Shown here in pieces: positions 8,464 to 17,894 of a stretch of DNA of 64,000 bases. The stretch covers positions 186,001 through 250,000 of the forward strand of contig NZ_JAADZV010000001.1 of the NCBI RefSeq assembly GCF_010645075.1, read 5' to 3'. The DNA comes from Flavobacterium limi. Its GTDB lineage: Bacteria; Bacteroidota; Bacteroidia; Flavobacteriales; Flavobacteriaceae. Under the pieces are notes generated by a model that saw only the letters and a list, made by a program, of their open reading frames with translations, did no database searches and had not been told where the DNA came from. A program made the position numbers and the translations under genes. The first letter of the stretch is position 1; each line of letters opens with the position of its first letter.

Positions 8464-10119
8464 ATGCAGAAAATTACGTTAACTCTTCTTCTGTTTTTAC
8501 AAATCACAATTGGTCATGCCAAAATTTCCGAAACCGAAAAACTAACTACAACTTGTAAAGTCTGGGGATTTTTAAAATATTATCATCCGAAAGTTGCCGG
8601 TGGAGAAGTGAATTGGGACAATCAGCTTTTAGAAAAATTACCGAAAATAGATAAAGCGCAAACCAAAGAAGAGTTTTCATTGATCTTAGAAAACTGGATT
8701 GATGAACTGGGTCCGGTAAAAGAAGTTGCTCCGATTGCCGTACCAAAAGAGATTGAACTTTTTGATAAGAATTTCGATTTAAGCTGGTTGAATACTAGTA
8801 AGCTGTTTTCTAAAAAACTTTCTAAAAAACTAAAATTTATTGAAGAGAACAGGTTTCAAAGTGATGAAGAATTCGGGATGGATTTTGATGCGCTAAAAAA
8901 ACTGAAAAATTATTACGATCTGGATTATACCAATAAAGGTTCGAGAACTGTAATGTTGTTTGCGTATTGGAATCTAATAGAATATTACTTTCCATATAAA
9001 TATATAATGGATCAAAAATGGGATCTGAGCCTGGAACAAGCATTACCACTTATTATTGATGCAAAAACGGAAAGGGAATTTTTCAAAGAAATGCGAAAAT
9101 TGTCTGCAAAACTTAATGACAGTCATGTTGAATTTGTTATATATCCCTCCTCAGATGAAGCTAAGGCAGATATATTCAGATATTTTCCTGCTACAGGTAA
9201 AATAATAGATGAGAAATTTGTTGTGACAGAAATTCTTGCTGATAGTCTTGCTGAGGCGGATAATATTAAGCCGGGAACTGTAATTACTAAAATAAAAGAC
9301 AAAACCCTAAAAGAATTAATTTCAGAAAATCGGGCTGTAATCAGTGCTTCAAACGAGGCATCCTACTTAGATAAACTCGTAAATCGAATTTTGATAAGCG
9401 ATACGGAAAATGTATCTGTAGAATTTCTAAAAGAAGGAAAATCCGAAACAAAAGCAATGATTTGGCATGATTATCATGATTCACACAGAAATGAGTTTAA
9501 AAAAGGCGCCATTAAAAAAAAGGAAAAATTTAAACTTTTGGATCATAATATTGGTTATGTCGATATAGGTGTAATAAAGAGTAGACATATTCCTGATATG
9601 ATTGAAGCTTTAAAGGATACAAAAGCTATTGTTTTTGATTTAAGAAGTTATCCAAATGACGATATTTGGAAACCCATTTCTGATTTTTTAAATTCTCAGG
9701 AAAAAAGTTTTGCAATTTACACAGAACCTTATGTAAAATATCCGGGAAAATATAAATGGACAGAAGGAGTAAAAGCAGGATTTGAAAACAAAGATCATTA
9801 CAAAGGCAAAGTAATTCTTTTAGTAAATGAAGATACTTACAGCCAGTCAGAATGGATGGCGATGAGTTTTAAAACTTCTGGAAATACTACAATTATCGGA
9901 AGTCAGAGCGCAGGAACAGATGGAAATGCGATAGATATTGATTTTAAAAAATTTCATACACGATACACAGGAATCGGTGTTTATTATCCGGACCGAAGAC
10001 CAACCCAAAGAATCGGAATTGTTCCGGATATTGAAGTTAAACCAACTATAAAAGGGATTCAGGAAGGAAGGGATGAGGTTTTAGACAGGGCTTTAATGTT
10101 TATTGAAACCGGGAAGTAA
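8464..10119 (+). CDS. S41-family peptidase
   Basis: The 551-residue protein has a Sec signal peptide (about 1-19, ending GHA), an N-terminal helical domain (VWGFLKYYHPKV), a PDZ-like region (about 240-310, with IKPGTVITKI) and a C-terminal S41 protease core. The nucleophile lies in the SQSE motif (Ser460/Ser462) within VNEDTYSQSEWMAM, followed by IGSQSAGTDGN. S41 enzymes are serine proteases related to tail-specific protease and tricorn; here a periplasmic location is expected. It starts 117 bp after the anti-sigma gene on the same strand, so it may or may not belong to that unit. Its substrate is unknown. Confidence 0.85.
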   Translation: MQKITLTLLLFLQITIGHAKISETEKLTTTCKVWGFLKYYHPKVAGGEVNWDNQLLEKLPKIDKAQTKEEFSLILENWIDELGPVKEVAPIAVPKEIELFDKNFDLSWLNTSKLFSKKLSKKLKFIEENRFQSDEEFGMDFDALKKLKNYYDLDYTNKGSRTVMLFAYWNLIEYYFPYKYIMDQKWDLSLEQALPLIIDAKTEREFFKEMRKLSAKLNDSHVEFVIYPSSDEAKADIFRYFPATGKIIDEKFVVTEILADSLAEADNIKPGTVITKIKDKTLKELISENRAVISASNEASYLDKLVNRILISDTENVSVEFLKEGKSETKAMIWHDYHDSHRNEFKKGAIKKKEKFKLLDHNIGYVDIGVIKSRHIPDMIEALKDTKAIVFDLRSYPNDDIWKPISDFLNSQEKSFAIYTEPYVKYPGKYKWTEGVKAGFENKDHYKGKVILLVNEDTYSQSEWMAMSFKTSGNTTIIGSQSAGTDGNAIDIDFKKFHTRYTGIGVYYPDRRPTQRIGIVPDIEVKPTIKGIQEGRDEVLDRALMFIETGK

Positions 10120-10187
10120 AAAGTAGTTTGTCATTCCTGACAAAAAAGGTAAAAAGTTCGTTAAAATCTGAGCTCCCAATCCCATAA

Positions 10188-10218
10188 TTGCTATTCTTTT
10201 ATTATTGTCGTAATTTTG
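10188..10218 (+). promoter_or_regulatory. Vegetative promoter before the TatD gene
   Basis: TTG at 10188-10190 and TAATTTTG at 10211-10218 are separated by 20 bp, matching the Bacteroidota -33/-7 pattern. The predicted leader is only about 10-15 nt, which supports a TTG start codon at 10232 or 10238. Confidence 0.55.
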
Positions 10219-10231
10219 GCGTTTTAAATTT

Positions 10232-11017
10232 TTGCAATTGAAACCTATTATTACAATTACCGATACCCACACCCATTTATATTCTGAAGAATTCGATCAG
10301 GATCGTGACGAAATGATGCAAAGAGCGATAAACGCCGGAATAACCCGTTTTTTTATACCTGCTATTGATGCCGCTGCCACACAATCAATGTACGATTTGG
10401 AGCAAAATTATCCGGATCATGTGTTTTTGATGATGGGTTTGCATCCCACTTACGTGAAAGACAACTATCTGGACGAGCTGCAGCATGTTGAAAATGAGCT
10501 GGCAAAACGAAAATTTTATGCCGTTGGCGAAATCGGAATTGATTTGTACTGGGATAAAACACATTTGAAAGAACAGCAAATCGCTTTTAGAAAACAAATT
10601 CAATTGGCAAAACAGTACAAGTTACCAATTGTAATTCATTGTCGTGAAGCTTTTGATGAAATTTTTGAAATTCTGGAAGAAGAAAAGTCGGAAGATTTAT
10701 TCGGGATTTTTCATTGTTTTACCGGAACCTATGAGCAGGCACTTCAGGCGATTTCGTATAATATGAAATTGGGAATTGGAGGCGTAGTGACTTTTAAAAA
10801 CGGAAAAATCGACCAATTCTTACATCAAATTGATTTGAAAAATATAGTTTTAGAAACTGATTCGCCTTATCTGGCACCCATTCCGTACAGAGGTAAACGC
10901 AACGAAAGCAGTTATTTAGCAAATGTAATTGCAAAACTGGCCGAAATTTACGACCTTTCAGATACAGAAATTGCAGAAGCGACAACGCAAAACTCCAAAG
11001 ACGTTTTTGGGATTTAA
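10232..11017 (+). CDS. tatD: TatD family metal-dependent hydrolase
   Basis: The protein has about 261 residues and shows the full set of TatD metal-ligand motifs: DTHTHLY near the start, VGEIGID, IHCREAF, FHCFTGT and LETDSPYLAP. Family members are TIM-barrel metal-dependent enzymes with DNase or exonuclease activity, acting in the cytoplasm. There is no ATG near the N-terminus; the frame opens at TTG 10232 (or a second TTG at 10238, which would give a start closer to the family norm). A good vegetative promoter ends 14 bp before the first TTG, supporting one of these starts. Family members act in DNA repair or turnover; the precise role here is unproven. Confidence 0.92.
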   Translation: MQLKPIITITDTHTHLYSEEFDQDRDEMMQRAINAGITRFFIPAIDAAATQSMYDLEQNYPDHVFLMMGLHPTYVKDNYLDELQHVENELAKRKFYAVGEIGIDLYWDKTHLKEQQIAFRKQIQLAKQYKLPIVIHCREAFDEIFEILEEEKSEDLFGIFHCFTGTYEQALQAISYNMKLGIGGVVTFKNGKIDQFLHQIDLKNIVLETDSPYLAPIPYRGKRNESSYLANVIAKLAEIYDLSDTEIAEATTQNSKDVFGI

Positions 11018-11080
11018 TACCCCGATTACAATATTTTAGTTTTTTTTTTGTTCTTTTGCCCACCTAAATTGATATTTATA

Positions 11081-12217
11081 ATGCAGAAATTTGACGCTAT
11101 TCGACCATTTTATGATTCTGAAGTAAATGAAGCACTTCATGGAGTTGCCAATCATCCGATGATGAAAACCATGATGAATTTTACTTTTCCGGAATTAAAT
11201 GATGAAGTCTGGAAAGAACAATTAAAGAAAACACATTCAATTCGTGATTTTCAATGCAATTTTATTTATCAGACCATTCAAAAAGTACTCGAAAAAAGTT
11301 CAGAAGGACTTACGACTTCGGGTTTTGAAAAATTAGAAAAAAATACGCCTTATTTATTTATATCCAATCACCGTGATATTTTGCTGGATACGACTTTACT
11401 GAATGTTTGTCTTTTCGAACATGGTTTAGTAATGACAGCATCGGCAATTGGAGACAATCTCGTTAAAAAAGCATTTTTGAGCACATTGGCAAAACTGAAC
11501 AGAAACTTTTTGGTTTTAAGAGGTTTGACACCAAGAGAAATGCTGCAGAGCTCTAAATTACTGGCAGAATATATGGGGCAGTTACTGCTTCGTGAAAACC
11601 GTTCGGTTTGGATTGCCCAAAGGGAAGGCCGTACCAAAGACGGAAATGATGAAACTAATCCGGGAGTTTTAAAAATGATCGGAATGGGTTCTGATGAAGA
11701 AAATATTATGAACTATTTTAAGAAATTAAAAATTGTTCCGGTATCCATTTCATACGAATATGACCCAACCGATGTTCTGAAAATGCCGCAATTAATGGCA
11801 GAAGCCAATAACGAAGTTTACGTAAAAGATAAAAACGAGGATTTCATGACCATTTTAAGCGGTATTATGGGAACCAAAAAAAGAATCCATATTTCTGTTG
11901 GAGATGTTCTGGATACAGAAATTGATCAGATTGTGGCTGAAAACGATAATTCGAACAAACAGATTCAGGCTTTGGCACAGGTAATCGATGATTCTATTTT
12001 GCAGAATTACCAATTATGGCCAACGAATTTTATCGCATACGACATTTTAAACGAAACCAATACCTATTCTCATTTATATAAAGAAAACGAGAAACAGCTT
12101 TTTGAGCGTCGTTTAGAGAAAAGAATAGGAACTGATAATGGCGTTGCAAGACAAGGATTTTTGGCCATGTATGCGAATCCTGTTGTGAGTAAATTGAAAT
12201 ATCAGGATGCCTTCTAA
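11081..12217 (+). CDS. PlsC-like glycerol acyltransferase family protein
   Basis: Starting at the ATG at 11081 the protein is 378 residues; the frame extends upstream to a TTG at 11048, but the ATG removes a Cys/Pro-rich leader without family sense. The acyltransferase block is visible as SNHRDILLD (His97) and, about 80 residues later, QREGRTKDG with the phosphate-binding Glu-Gly. The spacing from His to Asp is HX5D if the last Asp is used, while the canonical motif is HX4D; the Asp right after the Arg may substitute. The family transfers acyl chains to lysophosphatidate or related lipids at the inner membrane. The next gene begins 11 bp before this stop codon. Confidence 0.8.
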   Translation: MQKFDAIRPFYDSEVNEALHGVANHPMMKTMMNFTFPELNDEVWKEQLKKTHSIRDFQCNFIYQTIQKVLEKSSEGLTTSGFEKLEKNTPYLFISNHRDILLDTTLLNVCLFEHGLVMTASAIGDNLVKKAFLSTLAKLNRNFLVLRGLTPREMLQSSKLLAEYMGQLLLRENRSVWIAQREGRTKDGNDETNPGVLKMIGMGSDEENIMNYFKKLKIVPVSISYEYDPTDVLKMPQLMAEANNEVYVKDKNEDFMTILSGIMGTKKRIHISVGDVLDTEIDQIVAENDNSNKQIQALAQVIDDSILQNYQLWPTNFIAYDILNETNTYSHLYKENEKQLFERRLEKRIGTDNGVARQGFLAMYANPVVSKLKYQDAF

Positions 12218-13244
12218 AGCTAAAATACTCTTAATCTATACCGGTGGAACCATCGGTATGAGCAAAGATTTTGAAACAGGAGCACTCAAAGCTTTTGATT
12301 TTGGAAAACTGCTCAAAAATATCCCCGAAATAAAACAACTGGATTGCGAAATCGAAACGGTTTCGTTTGCAGATCCAATTGATTCTTCGAATATGAATCC
12401 CGAAATGTGGGCTAAAATTGCCACTATTATCGAGGAAAATTATATCGCTTTTGACGGATTTGTCGTTTTGCACGGTTCAGATACGATGTCGTATTCTGCA
12501 TCGGCGTTGAGTTTTATGCTAGAAAATTTATCAAAACCTGTGGTCTTTACGGGCTCACAATTGCCGATTGGAGATTTGCGTACCGATGCCAAAGAAAACC
12601 TGATTACGGCTATTCAGATTGCTTCGCTTCAGGAAAACGGAAAATCGGTAATCAACGAAGTTTGTTTGTATTTTGAATATAAATTATACCGTGGAAACCG
12701 GACTTCAAAAGTAAATGCCGAACATTTCAGGGCTTTTACAGCACCCAATTATCCTGAATTGGTAGAATCTGGTGTACATTTAAAATTAAACCGTCATTTA
12801 TTTCTTCCTGTAAAAACCGATGCAAAACTGATTGTTCACAAAAACTTAAACAATCACGTAGCCATAATAAAAATGTTTCCGGGAATGAGTGAAACCGTTC
12901 TGGCTTCGATTTTAGCAACTAAAGATTTAAAAGGAATTGTTTTGGAAACCTATGGTTCAGGAAATGCGCCTACCGAAGACTGGTTTTTAAATTTGATTCA
13001 GAAAGCAATTCAGAATGGAATGCATATCGTAAACGTAACACAATGCTCGGGCGGAAGTGTCAATATGGGGCAATACGAAACCAGTACTGCTTTGAAGTCT
13101 TTAGGTGTTATTTCAGGAAAAGATATTACGACCGAAGCTGCTATTACCAAATTGATGTATTTACTGGGACATACAGTTACGATTCCCCAAAACGAATTTA
13201 AAACCATTTTTGAAACGGCTTTGCGTGGCGAGATTTCGCTATAG
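12207..13244 (+). CDS. ansA: Type I L-asparaginase (cytoplasmic)
   Basis: The 345-residue protein carries both asparaginase active-site signatures: YTGGTIGMSKD at residues 11-21 (nucleophilic Thr15) and VLHGSDTMSYSASAL (about 88-102; the Ser replaces the more usual Thr in HGTDT). It lacks a signal peptide, which fits the low-affinity cytoplasmic type that hydrolyses asparagine to aspartate and ammonia. It overlaps the acyltransferase gene by 11 bp, so the two are probably coupled in translation although their functions look unrelated. A tRNA-Ser follows 96 bp downstream. Confidence 0.92.
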   Translation: MPSKAKILLIYTGGTIGMSKDFETGALKAFDFGKLLKNIPEIKQLDCEIETVSFADPIDSSNMNPEMWAKIATIIEENYIAFDGFVVLHGSDTMSYSASALSFMLENLSKPVVFTGSQLPIGDLRTDAKENLITAIQIASLQENGKSVINEVCLYFEYKLYRGNRTSKVNAEHFRAFTAPNYPELVESGVHLKLNRHLFLPVKTDAKLIVHKNLNNHVAIIKMFPGMSETVLASILATKDLKGIVLETYGSGNAPTEDWFLNLIQKAIQNGMHIVNVTQCSGGSVNMGQYETSTALKSLGVISGKDITTEAAITKLMYLLGHTVTIPQNEFKTIFETALRGEISL

Positions 13245-13340
13245 CCGGTTTATTTTAGATAAATAAGACAAGTATTGAAAGGATTTTATAAAAAATGCTT
13301 TTCTAACTCATTTTTTTTCATGTTATTTGCAAACCAAAAT

Positions 13341-13427
13341 AGAGAGGTGTCCGAGTGGTTGAAGGAGCTAGCCTGGAAAGCTAGTATATGGGTAACTGTA
13401 TCGAGGGTTCGAATCCCTTCCTCTCTG
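13341..13427 (+). tRNA. tRNA-Ser (GGA)
   Basis: An 87-nt cloverleaf: acceptor arms AGAGAGG and CCTCTCT with discriminator G; an anticodon stem CTAGC/GCTAG enclosing loop CTGGAAA (anticodon GGA, reading UCC and UCU); the long variable arm typical of serine tRNAs; and a T-loop with GGTTCGAATCC. CCA is not encoded. No integrase or repeated tRNA 3' end is seen nearby. Confidence 0.96.
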
Positions 13428-13433
13428 CGAGAT

Positions 13434-13475
13434 AAAACTCCGTAATTTCAAATTGAAATTACGGAGTTTTTTATT
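13434..13475 (+). terminator. Strong intrinsic terminator after tRNA-Ser
   Basis: AACTCCGTAATTTC pairs perfectly with GAAATTACGGAGTT across a 5-nt loop (14 bp), followed by a T-rich run. It lies just past the tRNA. Confidence 0.9.
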
Positions 13476-13498
13476 TCTTGAAAAACCAAAACCTCTAA

Positions 13499-13570
13499 CC
13501 CAGCCCCGATAGCAGGGGCATCCTTTTGTGGTGGGGTTCACCACAAAAGATATAGCGGATAGAGGGACTA
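13499..13570 (+). repeat. Dispersed hairpin element, copy 2 (compensatory variant)
   Basis: It has the same layout as copies 1 and 3, but the stem is TTTTGTGGTG with CACCACAAAA around the same GGGTT loop (core 13520-13551, 32 nt). Relative to the other copies two base pairs are swapped and the G.T wobble becomes G-C, so pairing is kept. A local GCCCC/GGGGC pairing is unique to this copy. It sits between the tRNA terminator and the 3' end of the TonB-receptor gene. Confidence 0.8.
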
Positions 13571-13668
13571 AAGGTGTTTTGAAAACTGATTTTCTGCTTC
13601 TTAAAATAAATGAAGAGGTAAATTACTTTGGTAGCAACTCAAAACAGGTTTTAAAGATGAAACCTAAA

Positions 13669-16197
13669 TTACAAGAAGTAAATACGTACAAAAGCATTAA
13701 AGGTGTTTTCCAGAGCATTGATATTTATCTCTTCGATGGTTGAATTTTGTGAGTTAATTCGGTAGCTTCGGTTTATGGTTTCTGATGAATTGAGAAGGTT
13801 TTGCACAGAAATTCCAGTCTTGCATTTCATTTTATCCGATAGCTTACTGGTGAAACTTACTGATGCATTGAGCTGTAAATAGTCATTGAGCTGGCTGCTG
13901 TTTGGGTTTCGGTATACAATTACTGGATTTTGGTTTTCATCAAATTCCGGAATACGCGAAGCGGGCTGGGTGTAGAACCTGCCTGACATCCAGCTTCCGC
14001 CCAACGCAAACTGCCAGCGTTTGTTGTCGAAAATAAAGCCACTTCGAATTGCATGTGGCACTTCATGATTGCTGGTGAAATCCTGATCGTACAGGCGTTC
14101 AAACTCATATTCATTATTGTTGTACTGGTAGGTTATCCAGCCGGTAAAATTGCGCCATTGTTTTTGTACCAGCGTTTCGATTCCATAAACGGTATATTTT
14201 CCTAAAGTATTGGCAAACTCAAACTGCCCCTGAAATCCCTGACTGATACTGTTGATTCCGTCTACCTTTTTAATAAAAGGTTCTGCAGTAAACAGCCATT
14301 TACGCTTTTGGAAGTGTGCTGCAAAGGAGAGCTGGGAACTTTTGGTAACCGGAAGATTATTACCGTTAGAAAGTGTCCATCTTCTTTTTTCCAGGCCGAA
14401 GAAATTTTCCTGAAAATCAACAATTTGTTGTGTAGTCTGGCTTTTCATTTCGCCTTGTAATTCCAATGCAAAATGATCTGTTAAATTGCAGCGTATTAAA
14501 AAACGGGGTTCTGTGCGAAAGGTATGAAGGGTTTGAAAATAGTTTTGTCGGATTCCGGCAGTCAGCAAAAATTGTTTGTAGTTAGCATCGGCCTGTGCAT
14601 AAACAGCGTGGGAGAGGAGATGTTCATTACTGTTTTGAAGATTGAAAGTATTATCGTTATTAGTGTTGTCAATATTGGTATGATTAAGCTGATAGCCGAA
14701 CTGAAGTGAAAAATTTTTGCTTCCTGCAAGGCTATGATGTATTCCGTAGCCTTTGTCCAGTATTGTATTCTCCTGCTTAAGGATTCGGTTGCTTTCTATA
14801 AACATATCACGTGAATCAATACTGTAATTGGTGTAATGCAATGTTAATTTGGTTACATCACCGGATTCCCATTTGGTAGAGAAAGAGGCATTTCCAGCTA
14901 TTGTCTGCTGGTCCAGTTTGCTTCTTTCATTGATAGGGCCATTACTGTCAGCAATGCTTTGGTTGACATTGAGCTCGTTGGAAATTAGGATGGAGTTTAT
15001 CCGAAGTTCGGATCGCTTGCCTATTTTTTGCCTGTACTGGCCCGTTATATCGTAGAAATAGAAATCTTCTGAACTTTTATAGTCAATATCTTCATCAATA
15101 AACAAGTTGGTGATTTTAGTATTCTGAAAAATTCGTTTAAAATAGCTTTTATAAGTAGGCGAAGCAAAATAATCGGTTATGGACCTTCGGGCACTAAATT
15201 GCCAGTCCGCTTTTTCGGAAGTTTTAAATGAAGTATTAAAATCGATGTTCAGCATATTGATTCCTAAGGAGCTTTCGTATAAATCGCCTGATTCGGGCAG
15301 CGTTTCTATAATTACAGTACCGGATACTGCCTGTCCGTATTGAGCAGGACTTGCATTTTTGTAGACCGTAAAGGACTGCGATAGATTCGGATTTAAAGCA
15401 GAGATAAGGCCAAAGAAATGTCCTGTCTGGTACAGCCGTATGCCGTTCCAAAGAAACAGATTCTGGTCATGAGTGCCGCCGCGGAAACTGATGTTGGAAA
15501 CGGTTTCATCAAGACTTACAGCACCGGGCAATTGCTGAATGGTCTGAAAAACATCTGGTTCTGTCATGCCCGGAAGTATCCCTGTATTTTTAGATTCGAT
15601 TTTGTAGCTTCCATCTCCGTCTTTTTTAATCCCGCGCGTTAACAAATGCATGATCTGCACTTCAGAGAGACGGGCGATATAAACAGACAATTCAATTGTA
15701 GTTGTTCCTTCTTTTCCAAAAGTGCTTACCGCTATAATTTTATCTTTATAACCCACATGGGAGATGTACAGGTTTTTGTCATTGGAACTAAAAAAACAAA
15801 AACGACCCTCTGCGTCGGATTGTGTGGATTGTTTCGGTCCCAATGCTATCGAGGCAAAAGGAATGGGTTCTTTGGTATCAGCATCTAATAAAAGGCCGCA
15901 AAGTTGTGAAGTTTTGACTTGTGCCGGTTTGATAACAATATAATGATCAGAAATACGATTAAAAACAAGACCTGTTTCTAAGGCAAGTTTGGCAATGATT
16001 TCCTGTGTACTGCCCTGAGGAATAGCCGTAACTGTTGCATTTGCGATATCATGTTCAATATAATTAAACTTTATATGGTATCTGGACTCAATAGATTGTA
16101 AAGCTTGGCGTAAAGATATACGAGTCCCGGCCTGTTGGGCATTTGCCATCCAACAGGTTAAAAATAAAACACATAATACTAAAGCTTTTTTAGACAA
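13669..16197 (-). CDS. STN-domain TonB-dependent receptor (FecA-type)
   Basis: The 842-residue receptor has a signal peptide (to about residue 20), an STN signalling domain (about 22-95), a carboxypeptidase-like regulatory beta-domain (about 98-180), a plug with FQTIQQLPGAVS and FRGGTHDQNLFLWNGI, and a C-terminal 22-strand-type barrel ending FVRIYFL. The STN domain marks it as a receptor that passes a signal to a FecR anti-sigma factor, encoded directly upstream. There is no ATG near the signal peptide: the frame starts with TTG at 16197, two bases after the FecR stop codon, so translation is likely coupled. No SusD-like partner is adjacent, so the ligand cannot be named. Confidence 0.9.
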   Translation of the reverse strand: MSKKALVLCVLFLTCWMANAQQAGTRISLRQALQSIESRYHIKFNYIEHDIANATVTAIPQGSTQEIIAKLALETGLVFNRISDHYIVIKPAQVKTSQLCGLLLDADTKEPIPFASIALGPKQSTQSDAEGRFCFFSSNDKNLYISHVGYKDKIIAVSTFGKEGTTTIELSVYIARLSEVQIMHLLTRGIKKDGDGSYKIESKNTGILPGMTEPDVFQTIQQLPGAVSLDETVSNISFRGGTHDQNLFLWNGIRLYQTGHFFGLISALNPNLSQSFTVYKNASPAQYGQAVSGTVIIETLPESGDLYESSLGINMLNIDFNTSFKTSEKADWQFSARRSITDYFASPTYKSYFKRIFQNTKITNLFIDEDIDYKSSEDFYFYDITGQYRQKIGKRSELRINSILISNELNVNQSIADSNGPINERSKLDQQTIAGNASFSTKWESGDVTKLTLHYTNYSIDSRDMFIESNRILKQENTILDKGYGIHHSLAGSKNFSLQFGYQLNHTNIDNTNNDNTFNLQNSNEHLLSHAVYAQADANYKQFLLTAGIRQNYFQTLHTFRTEPRFLIRCNLTDHFALELQGEMKSQTTQQIVDFQENFFGLEKRRWTLSNGNNLPVTKSSQLSFAAHFQKRKWLFTAEPFIKKVDGINSISQGFQGQFEFANTLGKYTVYGIETLVQKQWRNFTGWITYQYNNNEYEFERLYDQDFTSNHEVPHAIRSGFIFDNKRWQFALGGSWMSGRFYTQPASRIPEFDENQNPVIVYRNPNSSQLNDYLQLNASVSFTSKLSDKMKCKTGISVQNLLNSSETINRSYRINSQNSTIEEININALENTFNAFVRIYFL

Positions 16198-16199
16198 TT

Positions 16200-17096
16200 T
16201 TACTTCTTCATTAATTCATAATTGCCATCAGTGAATTGGGTTCTCTTAAGGTTAAAGGTCTCTTCAATGATTTTGAGGGCTATATCTAAATTATCTGCGG
16301 GTACAGTACCAGTATATTCTTTAGTCGTATTCACTTTACTCACTTTAATTTTAATATTGTATTTGCGTTCCAGTTCAGCTGTAACTTCATTTAGCAAATC
16401 AGCACGAAAAATAATTTGATTGGCAGTCCATTCAGGCTGGTTTACATTTATTTTGTTTACAAGCCAGCTGCCTTTGTTTATGGTGACCATTTTGCCCGGG
16501 ATTACTATTTGTTCCTTATTTTTTTCACTAACCCTTACCCTGCCTTCGTAACAGGCTACATCTATTCTCTGGCTGCGCGACCGTACATTAAATTGTGTCC
16601 CCAAAACCTGAACTATTCCGTTTGACGTTAGAACACTGAATTTACTTCCTTTGACAACTTTAAAATAGGCTTCCCCTGTTAGGCTAAGCGTACGGTTTTC
16701 TTTCCAGTCTGATTTATTAAAACTGATTTCCGAATCAGAATTCAGGCTCACCTGAGACCCGTCCGGGAATAAAAATGTTTTCTCTGTTCCTCTGGCTGCG
16801 TAAATAGATGTCTGGGAATCTCCTAAGAATAAAAATCCAATTCCGGTAAATAACAGTAGCATTGCGGCGGCTGCCATCCATTGAAAAGAAGGCGTTTGAA
16901 ACAACGATTTCTTTTTAGGTGCCGCTAAAACAGTCTGCAGCATATTGCCGGACTCTCTTTGTGATACATTCAACTGACCAGAATGTTCTTTTATTTTTTC
17001 AAACATTTGCCAGTCAATATCTTTGCCCAAAGCCTGTTTCTCTTCTTCAGATAAATCATTGCTGAGTAAACGTGATAAATAATGATCCTCTTTCAT
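16200..17096 (-). CDS. FecR-family anti-sigma factor
   Basis: The 298-residue protein has a short cytoplasmic helical region (1-70), one transmembrane helix (about 71-91, WMAAAAMLLLFTGIGFLFL), a periplasmic FecR domain (about 100-195; FLFPDGSQVSLNSDSEISF, GEAYFKV, VLGTQFNVRS) and a C-terminal secretin-like DUF4974 domain (about 230-298) that docks with the receptor's STN domain. It lies between the sigma factor gene (23-bp gap) and the receptor gene (adjacent), the standard order sigma-FecR-receptor. It should hold or activate the sigma factor depending on the state of the receptor. Confidence 0.93.
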   Translation of the reverse strand: MKEDHYLSRLLSNDLSEEEKQALGKDIDWQMFEKIKEHSGQLNVSQRESGNMLQTVLAAPKKKSLFQTPSFQWMAAAAMLLLFTGIGFLFLGDSQTSIYAARGTEKTFLFPDGSQVSLNSDSEISFNKSDWKENRTLSLTGEAYFKVVKGSKFSVLTSNGIVQVLGTQFNVRSRSQRIDVACYEGRVRVSEKNKEQIVIPGKMVTINKGSWLVNKINVNQPEWTANQIIFRADLLNEVTAELERKYNIKIKVSKVNTTKEYTGTVPADNLDIALKIIEETFNLKRTQFTDGNYELMKK

Positions 17097-17119
17097 AACG
17101 TACTATTTTTTGTTTTCAG

Positions 17120-17641
17120 TTACCTGAAATTTTCTATGTTTTTCTTTAAGGCAAGCATGGCAAGATGAAGTCTTTTTTCTACTGCTTTTACACTGATTCC
17201 TAATGTGGCCGCAATTTCTTTTTGAGGAATCTTGTCTATACGGTGCATCAGAAAAGCCACTTTTTGTGTTTCATTAAGATCATCAATTGCTTTTAACAGT
17301 TTTTGTCTGAATTGTTCTTCTTCCAGTACAAATTCAGGGCTTTCGTTTGTCGCTGTAACAGGCTGTGATTCCTGTACGTAATTAAGAACAACTTTTTGAT
17401 GAGCGACCACTTTTAGCGATTTGTTAAATGCTACAGTATAGAGATAAGACTTTGCCTTTTCCCATGGAACACTGCTGCAGTTCTGCCATAATTTGATAAA
17501 AGCTTCCTGTGCTGTATCATATGCCTGTTCTTCGTTGCCAAATTTATAGTATAGAAAATTACGAAGCGCTTTTTCGTGGTTTTTAAAAAATAGTGAAAAA
17601 TGATTTTCGCTGCAGGTATTGTAAATTTCTTTTTTAGACAT
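17120..17641 (-). CDS. FecI-type ECF sigma factor
   Basis: The 173-residue sigma factor has region 2 (EEQAYDTAQEAFIKLWQNC; about 35-55) and region 4 (TQKVAFLMHRIDKIPQKEIAATLGISVKAVEKRLHLAM; about 122-160), whose helix-turn-helix is well formed. It heads the operon sigma-FecR-TonB receptor. A promoter-like motif, GGTAGGGAT-N11-AGGGGTTATAG, lies 16-50 bp before its ATG and recurs divergently before the lipoprotein gene at 18003, suggesting that the sigma factor activates its own operon and the lipoprotein. Confidence 0.93.
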   Translation of the reverse strand: MSKKEIYNTCSENHFSLFFKNHEKALRNFLYYKFGNEEQAYDTAQEAFIKLWQNCSSVPWEKAKSYLYTVAFNKSLKVVAHQKVVLNYVQESQPVTATNESPEFVLEEEQFRQKLLKAIDDLNETQKVAFLMHRIDKIPQKEIAATLGISVKAVEKRLHLAMLALKKNIENFR

Positions 17642-17656
17642 AAATGTATCCTTGAT

Positions 17657-17691
17657 ATACCTATAACCCCTCGCACGGGTAAATCCCTACC
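17657..17691 (-). promoter_or_regulatory. FecI-type promoter before the sigma-FecR-receptor operon
   Basis: On the minus strand GGTAGGGAT (17683-17691), 11 nt, then AGGGGTTATAGGTAT (17657-17671), ending 16 bp from the ATG. The same two blocks with the same 11-nt gap occur on the plus strand at 17895-17928. The gap of 361 bp between the two coding regions contains these two promoters and AT-rich sequence with nothing else recognised. Confidence 0.75.
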
Positions 17692-17894
17692 TGAAATAAA
17701 TAAATATTTTTAGGCCGGGATGCTGATATATTGGAGGTTTAAATTAAACTGCAAAGATAAGGGAAAGCTGATTAGCTTTGTTTAATAAAACGAATTCAAT
17801 AGTTAGTTTGGCTTATAATCCTATAAGTGACTTTCATTATTTAAAGGGCTTACATAACGATTTTTATTACCGATGAAAAAAAATAATATTTTCT

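Noticed and set aside
13341..13570. Possible integration site at tRNA-Ser
   Set aside because: The tRNA is complete, its 3' end is not repeated nearby, and there is no integrase or phage gene; the downstream repeat is the dispersed hairpin element.
13669..16197. SusC/SusD polysaccharide utilisation locus
   Set aside because: The receptor has no SusD-like partner or glycoside hydrolase nearby; only the FecI/FecR pair and a small lipocalin-like lipoprotein are linked.
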